From Oscillospiraceae bacterium (GTDB lineage: Bacteria; Bacillota; Clostridia; Oscillospirales; Oscillospiraceae): 64,000 nt of DNA. Below the pieces are notes generated by a model. The model saw only the letters and a list, made by a program, of their open reading frames with translations, did not search any database and was not told where the DNA came from. A program made the position numbers and the translations under genes. The stretch is taken from positions 19,860-83,859 of the forward strand of contig JAHAWY010000006.1 in NCBI GenBank assembly GCA_018385135.1. Direction: 5' to 3'. Within the stretch, counting starts at the first letter, position 1. Each line of letters starts with the position of its first letter. Below, one piece after another: positions 19,833 to 32,462 of this stretch.

Positions 19833-21035
19833 TTATTTTGCCTCGACGTCAATAACAACGCCGGAACCGACGGTGCGTCCACCCTCGCGGATTGCGAAGC
19901 GGAGACCCTTTTCGATTGCGATGGGGGCGATAAGCTCGACGTTCATGTCGATGTTGTCGCCGGGCATGCACATCTCAACGCCTTCGGGAAGACCGATAAC
20001 GCCGGTAACGTCGGTGGTACGGAAATAGAAGTGGGGACGATAGTTGTTGAAGAACGGGGTGTGACGACCGCCTTCTTCCTTGGACAGAACGTAAACCTGA
20101 CCAACGAACTTGGTGTGGGGCTTGATGGAGCCGGGAGCGGCAAGAACCTGTCCACGCTCAACCTCGCTCTTGGTGATACCACGAAGGAGGGTACCAACAT
20201 TGTCGCCTGCTTCAGCGTACTCGAGGATCTTGTGGAACATTTCTGTACCGGTAACGGTGGTTTCCTTGGTTTCCTTCAGACCAACGATTTCGACCTTATC
20301 GCCAACCTTAACGCGACCACGCTCAACACGACCGGTGGTAACAGTACCACGACCGGTGATGGTGAAAACGTCCTCAACAGGCATAAGGAAGGGCTGGTCA
20401 GCCTTACGGTCAGGAGTGGGGATATACTCGTCAACAGCGTCCATGAGCTCCTTGATGCAAGCATAAGCAGGATCTTCGGGATCGTTGGACTCGCAAGCAA
20501 GAGCGTTAAGAGCGGAACCCTTGATGATGGGAAGATCATCGCCGGGGAAGTCATAGTTGGAGAGCAGCTCACGAACTTCCATCTCGACGAGCTCAAGCAG
20601 CTCGGGGTCGTCAACCTGGTCGCACTTGTTGAGGAATACAACGATTGCGGGAACGCCAACCTGACGAGCGAGAAGGATGTGCTCGCGGGTCTGAGCCATA
20701 GGGCCGTCAGAAGCAGCGATAACAAGGATTGCGCCGTCCATCTGAGCTGCGCCGGTGATCATGTTCTTGATATAGTCGGCGTGACCCGGGCAGTCAACGT
20801 GTGCATAGTGGCGCTTCTCGGTCTGATACTCAACGTGAGCGGTGTTGATGGTGATACCACGTTCACGCTCTTCGGGAGCCTTATCGATGCTGGAGTAATC
20901 GGTGTAGTCAGCCTTGCCGGAAAAAGCGAGATACTTGGTGATAGCAGCGGTAAGGGTGGTCTTACCATGGTCAACGTGACCGATGGTGCCAATGTTTACA
21001 TGGGGCTTGGATCTATCGAATGATTGCTTAGCCAT
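19833..21035 (-). CDS. tuf: elongation factor Tu
   Basis: [37 protein letters not shown].... Confidence 0.98.
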   Translation of the reverse strand: MAKQSFDRSKPHVNIGTIGHVDHGKTTLTAAITKYLAFSGKADYTDYSSIDKAPEERERGITINTAHVEYQTEKRHYAHVDCPGHADYIKNMITGAAQMDGAILVIAASDGPMAQTREHILLARQVGVPAIVVFLNKCDQVDDPELLELVEMEVRELLSNYDFPGDDLPIIKGSALNALACESNDPEDPAYACIKELMDAVDEYIPTPDRKADQPFLMPVEDVFTITGRGTVTTGRVERGRVKVGDKVEIVGLKETKETTVTGTEMFHKILEYAEAGDNVGTLLRGITKSEVERGQVLAAPGSIKPHTKFVGQVYVLSKEEGGRHTPFFNNYRPHFYFRTTDVTGVIGLPEGVEMCMPGDNIDMNVELIAPIAIEKGLRFAIREGGRTVGSGVVIDVEAK

Positions 21036-21150
21036 TTGGAACATCCTCCTTAAATATGTTTAAATAAAAAGTTTGTGTGTTAAGAATTTTCCGAAACAAT
21101 ATTACAGTATTCCGCTGATGTTTGCAACAGAAAAATATATTGCCCGAAAA

Positions 21151-23223
21151 TCATGCCTTTTTGCCAATGATGCTCTCCTGAAGCGACTTCGGAAGCTCAA
21201 CATAGTGGCTCGGCTCCATTGCGTAGTTTGCACGTCCCTGCGTTTTGGAGCGCAGGTCGGTCGCATAGCCGAACATGGAGCTCAAGGGAACGTTGGCATC
21301 GACCTGGGTCGAGCCTGTTCTGTTTTCCATTCCGAGAACCTGACCGCGGCGAGAGTTGAGGTCGCCGATAACATCGCCGACGTATTCGTCGGGAGCGGTG
21401 ACAGAGACCTTCATTATCGGCTCAAGCAAAACGGGGTCGGCCTTGCGGCAGGCTTCCTTAAATGCCATGGAGCCGGCAATCTTAAATGCCATTTCGGACG
21501 AGTCCACTTCATGGTACGAGCCATCGTAAAGGGTGACCTTAACGTCAACAACGGGGTAGCCGGCAAGGATACCTGCCTGCATCGCGCCTTGAATGCCTGC
21601 GTCCACCGCCGGGATATACTCCTTGGGGATAGCGCCGCCGACGATCTTGTTGACGAACTCATAGCCCTTGCCGGACTCGTTGGGTTCAACGGTGATTTTA
21701 ACATGACCGTACTGACCCTTACCGCCGGACTGACGGGCATACTTGGTGTCCTGATCGACAGACTTGCGGATGGTCTCCTTATAGGAAACCTGCGGCTTGC
21801 CGACATTTGCCTCAACCTTGAACTCGCGCAGAAGTCTGTCGACGATTATTTCCAGATGAAGCTCGCCCATGCCGGCGATGATGGTTTGACCCGTCTCCTC
21901 GTCGGTGTAGCTTTTGAAGGTCGGGTCCTCCTCTGCAAGCTTGGAGAGGGCTATGCCCATCTTCTCCTGCCCCGCCTTGGTCTTAGGCTCAATTGCGACC
22001 CTGATAACAGGTTCGGGGAACTCCATAGACTCAAGGATCACAGGGTGCTTTTCATCGCAGAGGGTGTCGCCGGTGGTGGTGTTTTTCAGTCCTACCGCCG
22101 CCGCGATATCGCCGGAATAGACCTTTTCCAGATCCTCGCGGTGATTGGCGTGCATTTGCAGGATACGTCCGACGCGCTCTCTGTTGCCCTTGGTGCTGTT
22201 GAGCACGCTCGCGCCTGTTTCAAGAGTGCCGGAGTATACGCGGAAGAAGCTGAGTCTGCCGACATAGGGGTCGGTCATGATTTTGAATGCGAGAGCTGAG
22301 AACGGGGCATTGTCATCAGCGGGACGCTCTGTCTCCTCCTCTTTGTTGGGGACAATGCCTTTGATCGGCGGAATATCCGTCGGTGCGGGCATATAGTCGA
22401 CTATCGCGTCAAGCAGCTTCTGAACGCCCTTGTTCTTATAGGAGGTACCGCAGACAACGGGAACAAACTCGTTTGCCAGCGTACCACGGCGTATTGCCGC
22501 ACGAATCATGTCCTGAGGAATGGGCTTCTCGTCAAGCGCCAGCATCATGATCTCGTCATCCAGATCGGAAACGGAGTCGATAAGCTTTGTGCGATATTCC
22601 TCGGCAAGCTCACGCATATCCTCGGGTATTTCCTCGGTGCGCATATCTTTGCCCATATCGTCGTAGTAGACGTCCGCTTTCATCTCGACAAGGTCAATGA
22701 TGCCTTTGAAGGTATCCTCGCTGCCGATTGGTAGCTGAATCGGAACTGCGTTGCATTTGAGTCTGTCATGAATCATGTCGAGAACATGATAAAAGTCCGC
22801 ACCCATGATGTCCATTTTGTTGACATAGATCATGCGGGGAACCTTGTAGTGGTCTGCCTGTCTCCAAACGGTTTCAGACTGGGGCTCGACACCGCCCTTA
22901 GCGCACATAACGGTAACAGAGCCGTCGAGCACGCGCAGGGAGCGCTCAACCTCAACAGTGAAGTCAACGTGGCCCGGAGTGTCAATGATGTTGATGCGGT
23001 GATCCTTCCAAAAGCAGGTGGTTGCCGCAGAGGTAATGGTGATGCCTCGCTCCTGCTCCTGCGCCATCCAGTCCATCGTTGCGGTACCGTCATGCGTCTC
23101 GCCGATCTTGTAGTTGACTCCTGTATAGAACAGAATACGCTCGGTAGTGGTTGTTTTACCAGCGTCGATATGCGCCATAATGCCGATATTTCTTGTTTTT
23201 TCTAAGGATACTTTTCTTGACAT
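21151..23223 (-). CDS. fusA: elongation factor G
   Basis: [35 protein letters not shown].... Confidence 0.98.
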   Translation of the reverse strand: MSRKVSLEKTRNIGIMAHIDAGKTTTTERILFYTGVNYKIGETHDGTATMDWMAQEQERGITITSAATTCFWKDHRINIIDTPGHVDFTVEVERSLRVLDGSVTVMCAKGGVEPQSETVWRQADHYKVPRMIYVNKMDIMGADFYHVLDMIHDRLKCNAVPIQLPIGSEDTFKGIIDLVEMKADVYYDDMGKDMRTEEIPEDMRELAEEYRTKLIDSVSDLDDEIMMLALDEKPIPQDMIRAAIRRGTLANEFVPVVCGTSYKNKGVQKLLDAIVDYMPAPTDIPPIKGIVPNKEEETERPADDNAPFSALAFKIMTDPYVGRLSFFRVYSGTLETGASVLNSTKGNRERVGRILQMHANHREDLEKVYSGDIAAAVGLKNTTTGDTLCDEKHPVILESMEFPEPVIRVAIEPKTKAGQEKMGIALSKLAEEDPTFKSYTDEETGQTIIAGMGELHLEIIVDRLLREFKVEANVGKPQVSYKETIRKSVDQDTKYARQSGGKGQYGHVKITVEPNESGKGYEFVNKIVGGAIPKEYIPAVDAGIQGAMQAGILAGYPVVDVKVTLYDGSYHEVDSSEMAFKIAGSMAFKEACRKADPVLLEPIMKVSVTAPDEYVGDVIGDLNSRRGQVLGMENRTGSTQVDANVPLSSMFGYATDLRSKTQGRANYAMEPSHYVELPKSLQESIIGKKA

Positions 23224-23241
23224 AATTGAATAAACTCCCAA

Positions 23242-23712
23242 TTACCAGCGGAAGTGTGCAAACGCCTTGTTGGACTCTGCCATCTTGTGAGTGTCTTCGC
23301 GTTTCTTCACAGATGCGCCGGTATTATTCAGCGCATCCAGGATTTCTCCGGATAGACGCTCCTTCATTGTTTTTTCTGAACGCTTGCGAGCGTATGCTGT
23401 CAGCCAGCGCAGACCAAGGGTCTGACGCCTATCAGGTCTAACCTCGATCGGAACCTGATAGGTTGCGCCGCCGACGCGACGTGCCTTAACTTCAAGAGAA
23501 GGCATAATGTTGTTGAGAGCTTCCGTGAAAGCCTCAAGGGGATTGCGGCCGGTCTTTTCCTTTATGATGTCGAAAGCATCATAAACGACCTTCTGCGCAA
23601 CGCCCTTCTTACCGTCCAGCATAATACTGTTGATGAGCTTAGTCACCAGCACAGAATTGTAAACAGGATCGGGAAGAATTTCTCTTTTGGGTACGTTACC
23701 TCTTCTGGGCAC
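23242..23712 (-). CDS. rpsG: 30S ribosomal protein S7
   Basis: [37 protein letters not shown]...; GTG start at 23712 with RBS AAGGAGGG. Confidence 0.96.
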   Translation of the reverse strand: MPRRGNVPKREILPDPVYNSVLVTKLINSIMLDGKKGVAQKVVYDAFDIIKEKTGRNPLEAFTEALNNIMPSLEVKARRVGGATYQVPIEVRPDRRQTLGLRWLTAYARKRSEKTMKERLSGEILDALNNTGASVKKREDTHKMAESNKAFAHFRW

Positions 23713-23862
23713 TATACTTCCCTCCTTCATACGAAAATGAATCTCATAGGTACTCGAAAAGGCGGCTGCCTTTCCGCATATGCCTGTCGGAAGCAACATA
23801 CACAATATATATGTTAATGCTCCGAACAAGACATAAGCCTTGCGCCAAAGCGCGAATTGCGA

Positions 23863-24273
23863 TTATTTGGGTCTCTTTGCGCCGTACTTACTGCGTGCCT
23901 GCTTACGGTTTGCAACACCCTGAGTATCCAGAGTACCGCGAATGATGTGGTAACGGACACCAGGAAGGTCCTTTACACGACCACCGCGGATCATAACGAC
24001 AGAGTGCTCCTGAAGGTTGTGACCAATACCAGGGATATAGGCGATAACCTCATAGCCGTTTGTCAGGCGAACACGGGCGATCTTACGCAGAGCGGAGTTC
24101 GGCTTCTTGGGGGTAGCTGTACGAACAGCAGTGCAGACGCCGCGCTTCTGAGGAGAGCTAAGGTCGGTTTCCTTGTTCTTGATGGTGTTCAGACCATGCT
24201 GCATGGCGGGAGAGGTGGACTTATAGGTGGGTACAGCTCTTCCCTTTCTTACGAGCTGGTTAAACGTAGGCAT
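23863..24273 (-). CDS. rpsL: 30S ribosomal protein S12
   Basis: [14 protein letters not shown]...[40 protein letters not shown]. Confidence 0.98.
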   Translation of the reverse strand: MPTFNQLVRKGRAVPTYKSTSPAMQHGLNTIKNKETDLSSPQKRGVCTAVRTATPKKPNSALRKIARVRLTNGYEVIAYIPGIGHNLQEHSVVMIRGGRVKDLPGVRYHIIRGTLDTQGVANRKQARSKYGAKRPK

Positions 24274-24560
24274 AGTTTTCCTCCTTTCTTCAGTTATAAA
24301 AATTATATATTTTAGCGGTCAGCCTGCGGCAGACCGATAAAATCAAGTTCATTTTCCGCACTTGACTATTATGTGCGAAAAATACCAAAGAAAATCATGG
24401 GCGGCGTCAGTTTTGCACAAAAGGGCGCAAAACGGCATAGATAACCCGTGCGAATTGATATTTTAGCATAATGCACAAGTTTAGTCAAGGAATTTTTTCA
24501 CTTGCCGCCGGTTGAAAATGCCGGAGCAGGTACTGTGCGGTTCTTCCCCCGCTTCGGCAG

Positions 24561-24598
24561 GGCAAGGCATGGGAGAGGAGCTTCTCCCATGCCTTGCC
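24561..24598. repeat. 16-bp perfect inverted repeat in rpoC-rpsL intergenic region
   Basis: GGCAAGGCATGGGAGA-ggagct-TCTCCCATGCCTTGCC; no clear T tract on either side. Confidence 0.85.
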
Positions 24599-24655
24599 GT
24601 GGTTTTATCCGCTTTGCCCTGTCGCTATGAACTTAGGGAAGCGGAAAGATAAAGC

Positions 24656-27600
24656 TTAAAGTGCGTTTGTTCGTCCTACAAGAGCGGTGAGGTCAACGTA
24701 ATCCTCAGCCTCGGTTTCTGCCTGCTCGTCGGTCTGGGAGCTAAAGTCTCTGTAAATCCCAAGCCCGCTGCCGGCGGGTATCAGCTTGCCGATGATGACA
24801 TTCTCCTTAAGACCGACAAGATGGTCTACCTTGCCCTTGATTGCCGCGTCGGTAAGCACCTTTGTAGTTTCCTGGAAGGAGGCGGCGGAAAGGAAGCTTT
24901 CCGTTGCGAGGGACGCCTTGGTAATGCCCATGAGGGTCTGGGTGCAGGTTGCCTTGTTAAGCCCGGTCTCACCCGCGTCGATGCGCGCTTGAATCTCGCG
25001 GTTTGCAGCCTTAAAGTCGTTCCAGTCAATGGTGGAGCCGGAAAGAAGATTGGTGTCGCCTGCTTCATCAACGCGAACCTTGCGCATCATCTGGCGAACG
25101 ATTACCTCGATATGCTTATCGTTGATATCAACGCCCTGCTGACGGTAAACCTTCTGAACCTCCTGGATGATATACTTCTGGCACTCGTCAACGCCGAGAA
25201 TGCGAAGAACATCATGCGGACTGTAAGCGCCGTAGGTAAGGGGCTGACCCTTTTCCACGGTGTCTCCGGAAGCAACGAGAATACCTGCCGAGTAAGGAAC
25301 CTGATAGTCCACTACCTCGCCCGAATCGGGGTCGGTGATGAAAATGGCACACATGGCGTTCTTCTTGGTTTCCTCAATGGTGACATTGCCGCCGATATCG
25401 GCAAGCACCGCCATCCTCTTCGGCTTTCTCGCCTCGAACAATTCTTCAACGCGGGGAAGACCCTGCGTGATATCGTCGCCCGCGATACCGCCGGTGTGGA
25501 AGGTACGCATCGTAAGCTGAGTACCCGGCTCGCCGATGGACTGAGCCGCGATAACGCCGACCGCCTCGCCCTCGTTAACGGGAGCGCCGGAGGCAAGGTT
25601 TACGCCGTAGCACTTGGCACAAACGCCGTTTCTTGCCTCGCAGGTGAGAACGCTTCGGATAAGAACGGACTGTATGCCGTGAGCCTCAAGCAGCTTAGCG
25701 TCGTCGCGCATGAGCATATGGTCGGTGTCAAAAATGACTTCGCCTGTTTTGGGGTCAACAATGTTTTCCGCCGGGAAGCGTCCGTGAATGCTGTCGCCAA
25801 AGGACTGGACCTCCTGCCCCTTGTCAAAGACGGCAGCGGCGGAAACTCCGCATTCCGTGCCGCAGTCATGCTCGCGGATGATAACATCCTGAGAAACATC
25901 GACCATTCGGCGGGTAAGGTAGCCGGAGTCGGCGGTACGAAGAGCGGTATCGGCAAGACCCTTTCGAGCGCCTCTAGATGAGATGAAGTATTCCAAAACA
26001 GAGAGTCCTTCGCGGAAGTTCGCCTTAATGGGTATCTCAATGGTCTTACCGGAGGTGTTCGCCATCAGACCGCGCATACCGGCGAGCTGACGAATCTGGT
26101 TCATGGAGCCGCGAGCACCGGAGTTTGCCATCATATAAATGGGGTTGAATTCGTCAAGATTGTTTTGCAGCGCATTTGTAACGTCCTTGGTGGTCTTTTC
26201 CCACTCGGCAACAACGAGACGATAGCGCTCATCATCGGTGATAAGACCGCGCTTATACTGCTTTTCAATCTTAATGACCTGCTGCTCGGACGCCTTGATG
26301 AGCTTCTTTTTCTCCTCGGGAACGGTCATATCCGCGATGGAGATAGTGATAGCGCCGAGCGTTGAATACTTGTAGCCGAGAGCCTTGATGTTATCAAGAA
26401 CCTCTGCGGAAATGGTAAAGCCATGCTTGGAGATGCACCTATTAATAATGTTTCCGAGCTGCTTTTTGCCGACCTGGAAGCTTATTTCATAGTCAAACAT
26501 ATGCTCGGGGTCGCTTCTGTCAACAAAGCCCAGATCCTGCGGAATAGGCTCGTTGTAGATGATGCGGCCAACGGTCGTCTCAACCAGCTTCTGCTTGGGA
26601 ACGCCGTCAACAGTCTTGGTAACTCGAACTCTGATGGGAGAGTGCATACCGATAGCGCCGTCGTCATAAGCCATAAGCGCTTCGTTGGGGCTGGAGAAAG
26701 CACGAACCGCGCCGAACTGAGCCTTTTTAAGCTCGCCTTCGCCGTCGGCAGCCTTTTCACCCGCTCTGACGCGCTGAATGATGCGCTCATTGGCTTCGAT
26801 GATGTCCTTAGCGGGAATGATGGAGTCTTTTTCAAGCCCCGTATCACCGGGGTCAACAACACGCAGCATTTCGCCTTCATACTCGCCCATGCGGATAAAG
26901 GTCAGGTAGTAAGCACCTAAGATCATATCCTGCGTCGGCACGGCAACAGGCTTTCCGTCCTGCGGACGCAGGAGGTTATTCGCGGAAAGCATGAGTATTC
27001 GTGCTTCCGCCTGAGCCTCCGCAGAAAGGGGAACGTGGATTGCCATCTGGTCGCCGTCGAAGTCGGCGTTGTAAGCGGTGCAGACCAGCGGATGGAGCTT
27101 GAGAGCGCGTCCCTCAACAAGGATAGGCTCGAATGCCTGAATGCCAAGGCGGTGAAGCGTAGGCGCACGGTTGAGAAGAACGGGATGTTCCTTGATAACG
27201 ATGTCAAGAGCATCCCAAACCTCGGTCTGCTGCTTGTCCACCATCTTTTTGGCCGATTTAATGTTATTGGCCAGACCGTCCTCAACCAGCTTTTTCATAA
27301 CGAAGGGGCGGAACAGCTCAATCGCCATTTCCTTGGGAACGCCGCACTGATAAATTTTAAGCTCAGGACCGACAACGATAACGGAACGACCGGAATAGTC
27401 AACACGCTTACCCAGCAGGTTCTGACGGAAGCGTCCCTGCTTACCCTTGAGCATATCGGAAAGGGACTTGAGTGCGCGGGAGTTTGCGCCGGTAACGGCT
27501 CTGCCCCGGCGACCATTGTCGATAAGGGCGTCAACAGCCTCCTGAAGCATTCGCTTTTCGTTGCGCACAATGATGTCGGGAGCGTTGAGCTGAATGAGTC

Positions 27601-28405
27601 TTTTAAGACGGTTGTTTCGGTTGATAACGCGGCGGTAAAGGTCGTTAAGGTCACTTGTCGCAAAGCGTCCGCCGTCAAGCTGAACCATAGGACGAAGCTC
27701 CGGCGGGATGACCGGCAGAACGTCGATTATCATCCATTCGGGGCGGTTGCCGCTGTGCAAAAACGATTCAACGACCTCAAGGCGCTTAACGATTTTTGCC
27801 TTCTTCTGACCGGTAGCGGTCTCAAGCTCGGCACGAAGCTCCTCGGAGAGTTTCTGGCAGTCGATATCGCTAAGAAGCTTCTTTATAGCCTCCGCGCCCA
27901 TGCCCGCGTCAAAATCGTCCTCGTATTTCTCGCGCATATCACGGTACTCTTTTTCCGAGAGCATCTGGTTTTTTTGCAGAGGGGTCATTCCGGGGTCGGT
28001 AACGATATATGATGCGAAATACAGCACCTTTTCAAGAATACGAGGGGTAAGGTCGAGCAGCAGACCCATTCTGGAGGGTATGCCCTTAAAATACCAGATA
28101 TGGGAAACAGGTGAAGCAAGCTCGATGTGACCCATACGCTCACGACGAACCTTCGCCTTTGTTACCTCAACGCCGCAGCGGTCGCATATCTTGCCCTTGT
28201 AGCGGATTTTTTTGTATTTACCGCAGTGGCACTCCCAGTCCTTAGTGGGTCCGAAAATCCTTTCGCAGAAAAGACCGTCGCGCTCAGGCTTGAGGGTGCG
28301 GTAGTTGATAGTTTCAGGCTTCTTTACCTCGCCGAAAGACCATTCTCTGATCATTTCCGGAGACGCTATGCCAATTTGAATTGCGTCAAAGGTTGCGTAG
28401 CTCAT
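24656..28405 (-). CDS. rpoC: DNA-directed RNA polymerase beta' subunit
   Basis: [16 protein letters not shown] catalytic motif; zinc finger [24 protein letters not shown]. Confidence 0.98.
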   Translation of the reverse strand: MSYATFDAIQIGIASPEMIREWSFGEVKKPETINYRTLKPERDGLFCERIFGPTKDWECHCGKYKKIRYKGKICDRCGVEVTKAKVRRERMGHIELASPVSHIWYFKGIPSRMGLLLDLTPRILEKVLYFASYIVTDPGMTPLQKNQMLSEKEYRDMREKYEDDFDAGMGAEAIKKLLSDIDCQKLSEELRAELETATGQKKAKIVKRLEVVESFLHSGNRPEWMIIDVLPVIPPELRPMVQLDGGRFATSDLNDLYRRVINRNNRLKRLIQLNAPDIIVRNEKRMLQEAVDALIDNGRRGRAVTGANSRALKSLSDMLKGKQGRFRQNLLGKRVDYSGRSVIVVGPELKIYQCGVPKEMAIELFRPFVMKKLVEDGLANNIKSAKKMVDKQQTEVWDALDIVIKEHPVLLNRAPTLHRLGIQAFEPILVEGRALKLHPLVCTAYNADFDGDQMAIHVPLSAEAQAEARILMLSANNLLRPQDGKPVAVPTQDMILGAYYLTFIRMGEYEGEMLRVVDPGDTGLEKDSIIPAKDIIEANERIIQRVRAGEKAADGEGELKKAQFGAVRAFSSPNEALMAYDDGAIGMHSPIRVRVTKTVDGVPKQKLVETTVGRIIYNEPIPQDLGFVDRSDPEHMFDYEISFQVGKKQLGNIINRCISKHGFTISAEVLDNIKALGYKYSTLGAITISIADMTVPEEKKKLIKASEQQVIKIEKQYKRGLITDDERYRLVVAEWEKTTKDVTNALQNNLDEFNPIYMMANSGARGSMNQIRQLAGMRGLMANTSGKTIEIPIKANFREGLSVLEYFISSRGARKGLADTALRTADSGYLTRRMVDVSQDVIIREHDCGTECGVSAAAVFDKGQEVQSFGDSIHGRFPAENIVDPKTGEVIFDTDHMLMRDDAKLLEAHGIQSVLIRSVLTCEARNGVCAKCYGVNLASGAPVNEGEAVGVIAAQSIGEPGTQLTMRTFHTGGIAGDDITQGLPRVEELFEARKPKRMAVLADIGGNVTIEETKKNAMCAIFITDPDSGEVVDYQVPYSAGILVASGDTVEKGQPLTYGAYSPHDVLRILGVDECQKYIIQEVQKVYRQQGVDINDKHIEVIVRQMMRKVRVDEAGDTNLLSGSTIDWNDFKAANREIQARIDAGETGLNKATCTQTLMGITKASLATESFLSAASFQETTKVLTDAAIKGKVDHLVGLKENVIIGKLIPAGSGLGIYRDFSSQTDEQAETEAEDYVDLTALVGRTNAL

Positions 28406-31400
28406 ACTAATTCCTCCCCACCAAACTCATTCTCCGCATATTTTTCCTTGCGGCTGTCGCCGTCGTAATCATCGAAGTCGTCCTTGTCCTCTCCCCTGCT
28501 CTCGCTCTCGACAAGCTCGCCGTCCTCGTTTTCGATGTAGTAGCCGGAGGCTTCTATCTCGCTGTCGTCGGGACGGTAGATCTCGTCGCGGAAGTCGGGG
28601 GTGAAATCGTCATCATCGTCGTCCTTAAGCTCGATCTCAACGCCGTCCTTGTCGAGGACGCGGATATCAAGGCAGAGCGACTGCAGCTCCTTGACCAGAA
28701 CCTTAAAGGATTCCGGAACGCCCGGCTGCGGGATGTTGTGACCCTTGACGATGCTCTCATAGGTGCGCACACGACCCGTAACGTCGTCGGACTTGACGGT
28801 CAATATCTCCTGAAGCGTGTATGCCGCGCCGTATGCCTCCAGCGCCCAAACCTCCATTTCACCGAAGCGCTGACCGCCGAACTGAGCCTTGCCGCCGAGC
28901 GGCTGCTGAGTAACCAGGCCGTAAGGACCGGTGGAACGGGCGTGAATCTTATCATCAACCAGATGGTGGAGCTTGAGGAAGTAGACGTAGCCTACCGTAA
29001 CGGGGTTGTCAAAGGGACGACCCGTTCGTCCGTCATAAAGGATGCTCTTACCGTCGGAGCGAAGTCCCGCCTCCTCAAGGGTCTTGCGGATCTCCTCCTC
29101 GTTCGCGCCATTGAAGATGGGCGTTGCGACTTTCCAGCCGAGGGCATGGGCAGCATAGCCAAGGTGAACCTCAAGCACCTGACCGATGTTCATTCGGGAG
29201 GGAACGCCGAGCGGGTTCAAAACGATATCCAGCGGCGTGCCGTCGGGCATATAGGGCATATCCTCCTTCGGCAGGATGCGGGAAACGACACCCTTGTTGC
29301 CGTGACGACCCGCCATTTTATCGCCGACGGAGATCTTGCGCTTCTGCGCGATATAAACTCTGACTACCTCGTTGACGCCGGGAGAAAGCTCATCTCCCGC
29401 CTCACGGGTAAAGCGCTTAACGTCAACGACAATGCCGCTCTCGCCGTGCGGAACCTTGAGTGAGGTGTCACGAACCTCTCTTGCCTTTTCGCCGAAGATG
29501 GCGCGAAGCAGGCGCTCCTCTGCGGTGAGGTCGGTCTCTCCCTTAGGAGTAACCTTACCGACAAGGATGTCGCCGGAGTGAACCTCCGCACCTACGCTGA
29601 TGATGCCGCGTTCGTCAAGGTATTTGAGCGCATCCTCGCCAACGCCGGGGATATCGCGGGTGATATCCTCAGGTCCGAGCTTGGTGTCGCGTGCATCGCA
29701 CTCGTATTCTTCAACATGGATGGAGGTGAATACATCCTCCATTACGAGGCGCTCGTTAAGGAGAATAGCGTCCTCGTAATTGTAGCCCTCCCATGTCATA
29801 AAGCCGACAAGGATATTCTTGCCGAGGGATATCTCGCCGTTTGAGCAGGCAGGACCGTCGGTGATAACGTCGCCGGCTTTAACGCGCTCGCCAACCGAGA
29901 CTATCGGGCGCTGGTTGATGCAGGTGCCCTGGTTTGAACGGGCGAATTTAATGAGCTTGTAGTCTTTGATTTCGCCGCTGTCATACTTAATTGTAATGTC
30001 TGTGCCGGAAACCTTGGTAACAACACCGTCGCCCTCGGCGCAGATGACGACCTTGGAGTCCACCGCGCATTTATGCTCGATGCCGGTGGCAACGATGGGC
30101 TGCTCCGTAACCATGAGGGGAACTGCCTGGCGCTGCATATTCGCGCCCATCAGAGCGCGGTTCGCGTCGTCGTTTTCAAGGAAGGGGATCATCGCCGTTG
30201 CGATGGAGATCATCATGCGCGGGGAGATGTCGATATAGTCAACGCGGTCGCGGTCTACCTCGACGATCTCGTCGCGGTGACGGCAGGTAATACGCTCGTT
30301 TATAAGGCAGCCGTTCTCATCGAGAGGCTCGGTCGCCTGAGCGACAACAAACTCGTCCTCCATATCGGCGGTAAGGTAATCGACCTGGTCTGTGACCTGA
30401 TGGGTGACCTTGTCCACCTTGCGGTAGGGAGCGATTAGGAAGCCGTATTCATTAACTCTGGCATAGGAGGCAAGATAGCTGATAAGACCGATATTCGGAC
30501 CTTCAGGCGTTTCTATCGGACACATACGACCATAGTGGCTGTAATGAACGTCTCGAACGTCGAAGCTTGCGCGCTCTCTTGAAAGACCGCCCGGACCGAG
30601 AGCCGACATACGGCGCTTGTGCGTAAGCTCGGCAAGGGGGTTGGTCTGATCCATGAACTGGGAAAGCGGGCTGCTGCCGAAGAATTCCTTGATAGCCGCC
30701 GTTACAGGACGGATGTTGATAAGGCTCTGGGGGGTAACGATATCAAGGTCTTGAAGCGTCATGCGCTCGCGGATAACGCGCTCCATGCGGCTAAAGCCGA
30801 TGCGGAACTGGTTTTGAAGCAGTTCGCCGACGCAGCGGATGCGGCGGTTGCCGAGGTGGTCGATATCATCGGGAGTACCGACGCCGTGGGGCAAGCCGAG
30901 CAGATAGTTGACGGAGGCAAAGATATCGTCAACAATGATGTGCTTCGGGATAAGCTCATCAATATTGCTCGAAATCGCTTCCTTGAGCTCCTCGCCGGAA
31001 TACTCCTCCATCAATCTGCGCAGAATAATGAAGCGAACTTTTTCCTTAATGCCAAGCTCCTCGGGATCGAAGTCAACAAAGTTTGCCATATCGACCATGC
31101 CGTTTGTGAAAACGCGCAACTGTCTGCCGTCGGCATCGATAACAGCCTCGATAACGCCGCGGGCTTCAAGCTCCTCCGCTCTCTCACGGGTGATGATCTC
31201 GCCCGCCTCGGCGATAATCTCGCCGGTCATGGGGTCAGCAATGGGCAGGGCAAGCTCACGTCCCGTAATGCGGGGACGCAAAGCGAGCTTCTTGTTGAAC
31301 TTATAGCGTCCTACGCTGGAAATGTCGTAGCGGCGCTTGTCGAAAAAGAGGTTTGCAAGCAGAGTCTCTGCGCTGTCCACGGTCGGGGGATCGCCCGGAC

Positions 31401-32175
31401 GCAGCTTACGGTAAATCTCAATGAGGGATTCCTCGCGGGAAAGGCAGGCATCCTTTTCGATGGTCGCAATGATATATTCGTCGTCGCCGAACACCTGGCG
31501 GATCTGCTCGTTGGTAACAACGCCGCCCTCGCCGCCGGCGCAGGAAAGCCATGTATAGGGCTTGTCCTCATCGCGCCTGCCGACAGCGCGAAGCAGCCAT
31601 GTAACGGGGATCTTGCGGTTTTTGTCTATTCGAGCGTAAAACACGTCGTTAAGGTCGGTTTCATACTCAAGCCACGCGCCGTGATAGGGTATGATAGTGG
31701 TGCTGCAAATGCAGGCGGCGGTCTTATCAACCTTCTTGTCGTAATAGATGCCGGGGCTGCGTACGATCTGGGAGACAATGACGCGCTCTGCGCCGTTGAT
31801 GATAAAGGTGCCGCTGTCTGTCATAAGCGGGAAATCGCCCATGAAGATTTCCTGTTCCTTGATTTCCTCGGTCTCGCGGTTGCGCAGACGAACGCCAACC
31901 TTGAGGGGTGCTGCGTATGTGGCATCGCGCGCCTTGCACTCCTCCTCGGAGTATTTGGGCTTTTCGTTCATGGAATAATCCACGAAGCTAAGCTCAAGGT
32001 TACCCGAATAGTCGGTAACTGAATCGACATCTGCAAAGACCTCTCTCAGTCCTTCCTTGAGAAACCATTGGTAGGACTCCTTCTGGATTTCCAGAAGGTT
32101 CGGCATATCCTGAATTTCCTTGCTTCGCGCAAAGCTCTTTCTTAGGGTCTTTCCATAATAAACGTCCTGTGGCAT
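28402..32175 (-). CDS. rpoB: DNA-directed RNA polymerase beta subunit
   Basis: [36 protein letters not shown]; 4-bp overlap with rpoC. Confidence 0.98.
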   Translation of the reverse strand: MPQDVYYGKTLRKSFARSKEIQDMPNLLEIQKESYQWFLKEGLREVFADVDSVTDYSGNLELSFVDYSMNEKPKYSEEECKARDATYAAPLKVGVRLRNRETEEIKEQEIFMGDFPLMTDSGTFIINGAERVIVSQIVRSPGIYYDKKVDKTAACICSTTIIPYHGAWLEYETDLNDVFYARIDKNRKIPVTWLLRAVGRRDEDKPYTWLSCAGGEGGVVTNEQIRQVFGDDEYIIATIEKDACLSREESLIEIYRKLRPGDPPTVDSAETLLANLFFDKRRYDISSVGRYKFNKKLALRPRITGRELALPIADPMTGEIIAEAGEIITRERAEELEARGVIEAVIDADGRQLRVFTNGMVDMANFVDFDPEELGIKEKVRFIILRRLMEEYSGEELKEAISSNIDELIPKHIIVDDIFASVNYLLGLPHGVGTPDDIDHLGNRRIRCVGELLQNQFRIGFSRMERVIRERMTLQDLDIVTPQSLINIRPVTAAIKEFFGSSPLSQFMDQTNPLAELTHKRRMSALGPGGLSRERASFDVRDVHYSHYGRMCPIETPEGPNIGLISYLASYARVNEYGFLIAPYRKVDKVTHQVTDQVDYLTADMEDEFVVAQATEPLDENGCLINERITCRHRDEIVEVDRDRVDYIDISPRMMISIATAMIPFLENDDANRALMGANMQRQAVPLMVTEQPIVATGIEHKCAVDSKVVICAEGDGVVTKVSGTDITIKYDSGEIKDYKLIKFARSNQGTCINQRPIVSVGERVKAGDVITDGPACSNGEISLGKNILVGFMTWEGYNYEDAILLNERLVMEDVFTSIHVEEYECDARDTKLGPEDITRDIPGVGEDALKYLDERGIISVGAEVHSGDILVGKVTPKGETDLTAEERLLRAIFGEKAREVRDTSLKVPHGESGIVVDVKRFTREAGDELSPGVNEVVRVYIAQKRKISVGDKMAGRHGNKGVVSRILPKEDMPYMPDGTPLDIVLNPLGVPSRMNIGQVLEVHLGYAAHALGWKVATPIFNGANEEEIRKTLEEAGLRSDGKSILYDGRTGRPFDNPVTVGYVYFLKLHHLVDDKIHARSTGPYGLVTQQPLGGKAQFGGQRFGEMEVWALEAYGAAYTLQEILTVKSDDVTGRVRTYESIVKGHNIPQPGVPESFKVLVKELQSLCLDIRVLDKDGVEIELKDDDDDDFTPDFRDEIYRPDDSEIEASGYYIENEDGELVESESRGEDKDDFDDYDGDSRKEKYAENEFGGEELV

Positions 32176-32333
32176 AGCCCATCACTCCTTCTTATTCGCA
32201 GATACTCCGCTTCTAAGAAACGCCCGGCAGCGTTGCTTATAATTCAGCGGTGCGTATTGCAATTTTCTAAAAAGCTGATAAAATCAATTTATAGATATTG
32301 GGGGGTTGTCCCCATTCGCGTAGGTAGTGAGTT

Positions 32334-32363
32334 ATTATATCAGCATTTTCGGCAGTTTGTCAA
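32334..32363 (-). promoter_or_regulatory. sigma-A promoter for rpoB
   Basis: Minus strand: TTGACA (32363-32358), 18-bp spacer, TATAAT (32339-32334). Confidence 0.75.
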
Positions 32364-32462
32364 CTGTTTTGTATAATTTTTGTGCAATATTCGTCGTGCG
32401 GCTTGGGTTTTTACTCTGCCGCTATTTTTATTTCCGCAGACACACAATATCTTGGGGGATAG

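Noticed and set aside
20031-22299. Long plus-strand ORFs (20031-21023 and 21073-22299) antisense to tuf and fusA
   Set aside because: Antisense to tuf/fusA, repetitive low-information composition, same artefact.
23863-24273. Possible streptomycin-resistance substitutions in RpsL
   Set aside because: [10 protein letters not shown] and GGRVKDLPG have the wild-type lysines.
30540-30680. Possible rifampicin-resistance substitutions in RpoB
   Set aside because: The cluster-I region [30 protein letters not shown] looks wild type at the usual resistance positions.
30619-32022. 467-aa plus-strand ORF antisense to rpoB (also 24821-25981, 27035-28012 and 28738-29463 over rpoC/rpoB)
   Set aside because: Antisense to highly biased rpoBC; no motifs, no RBS support.
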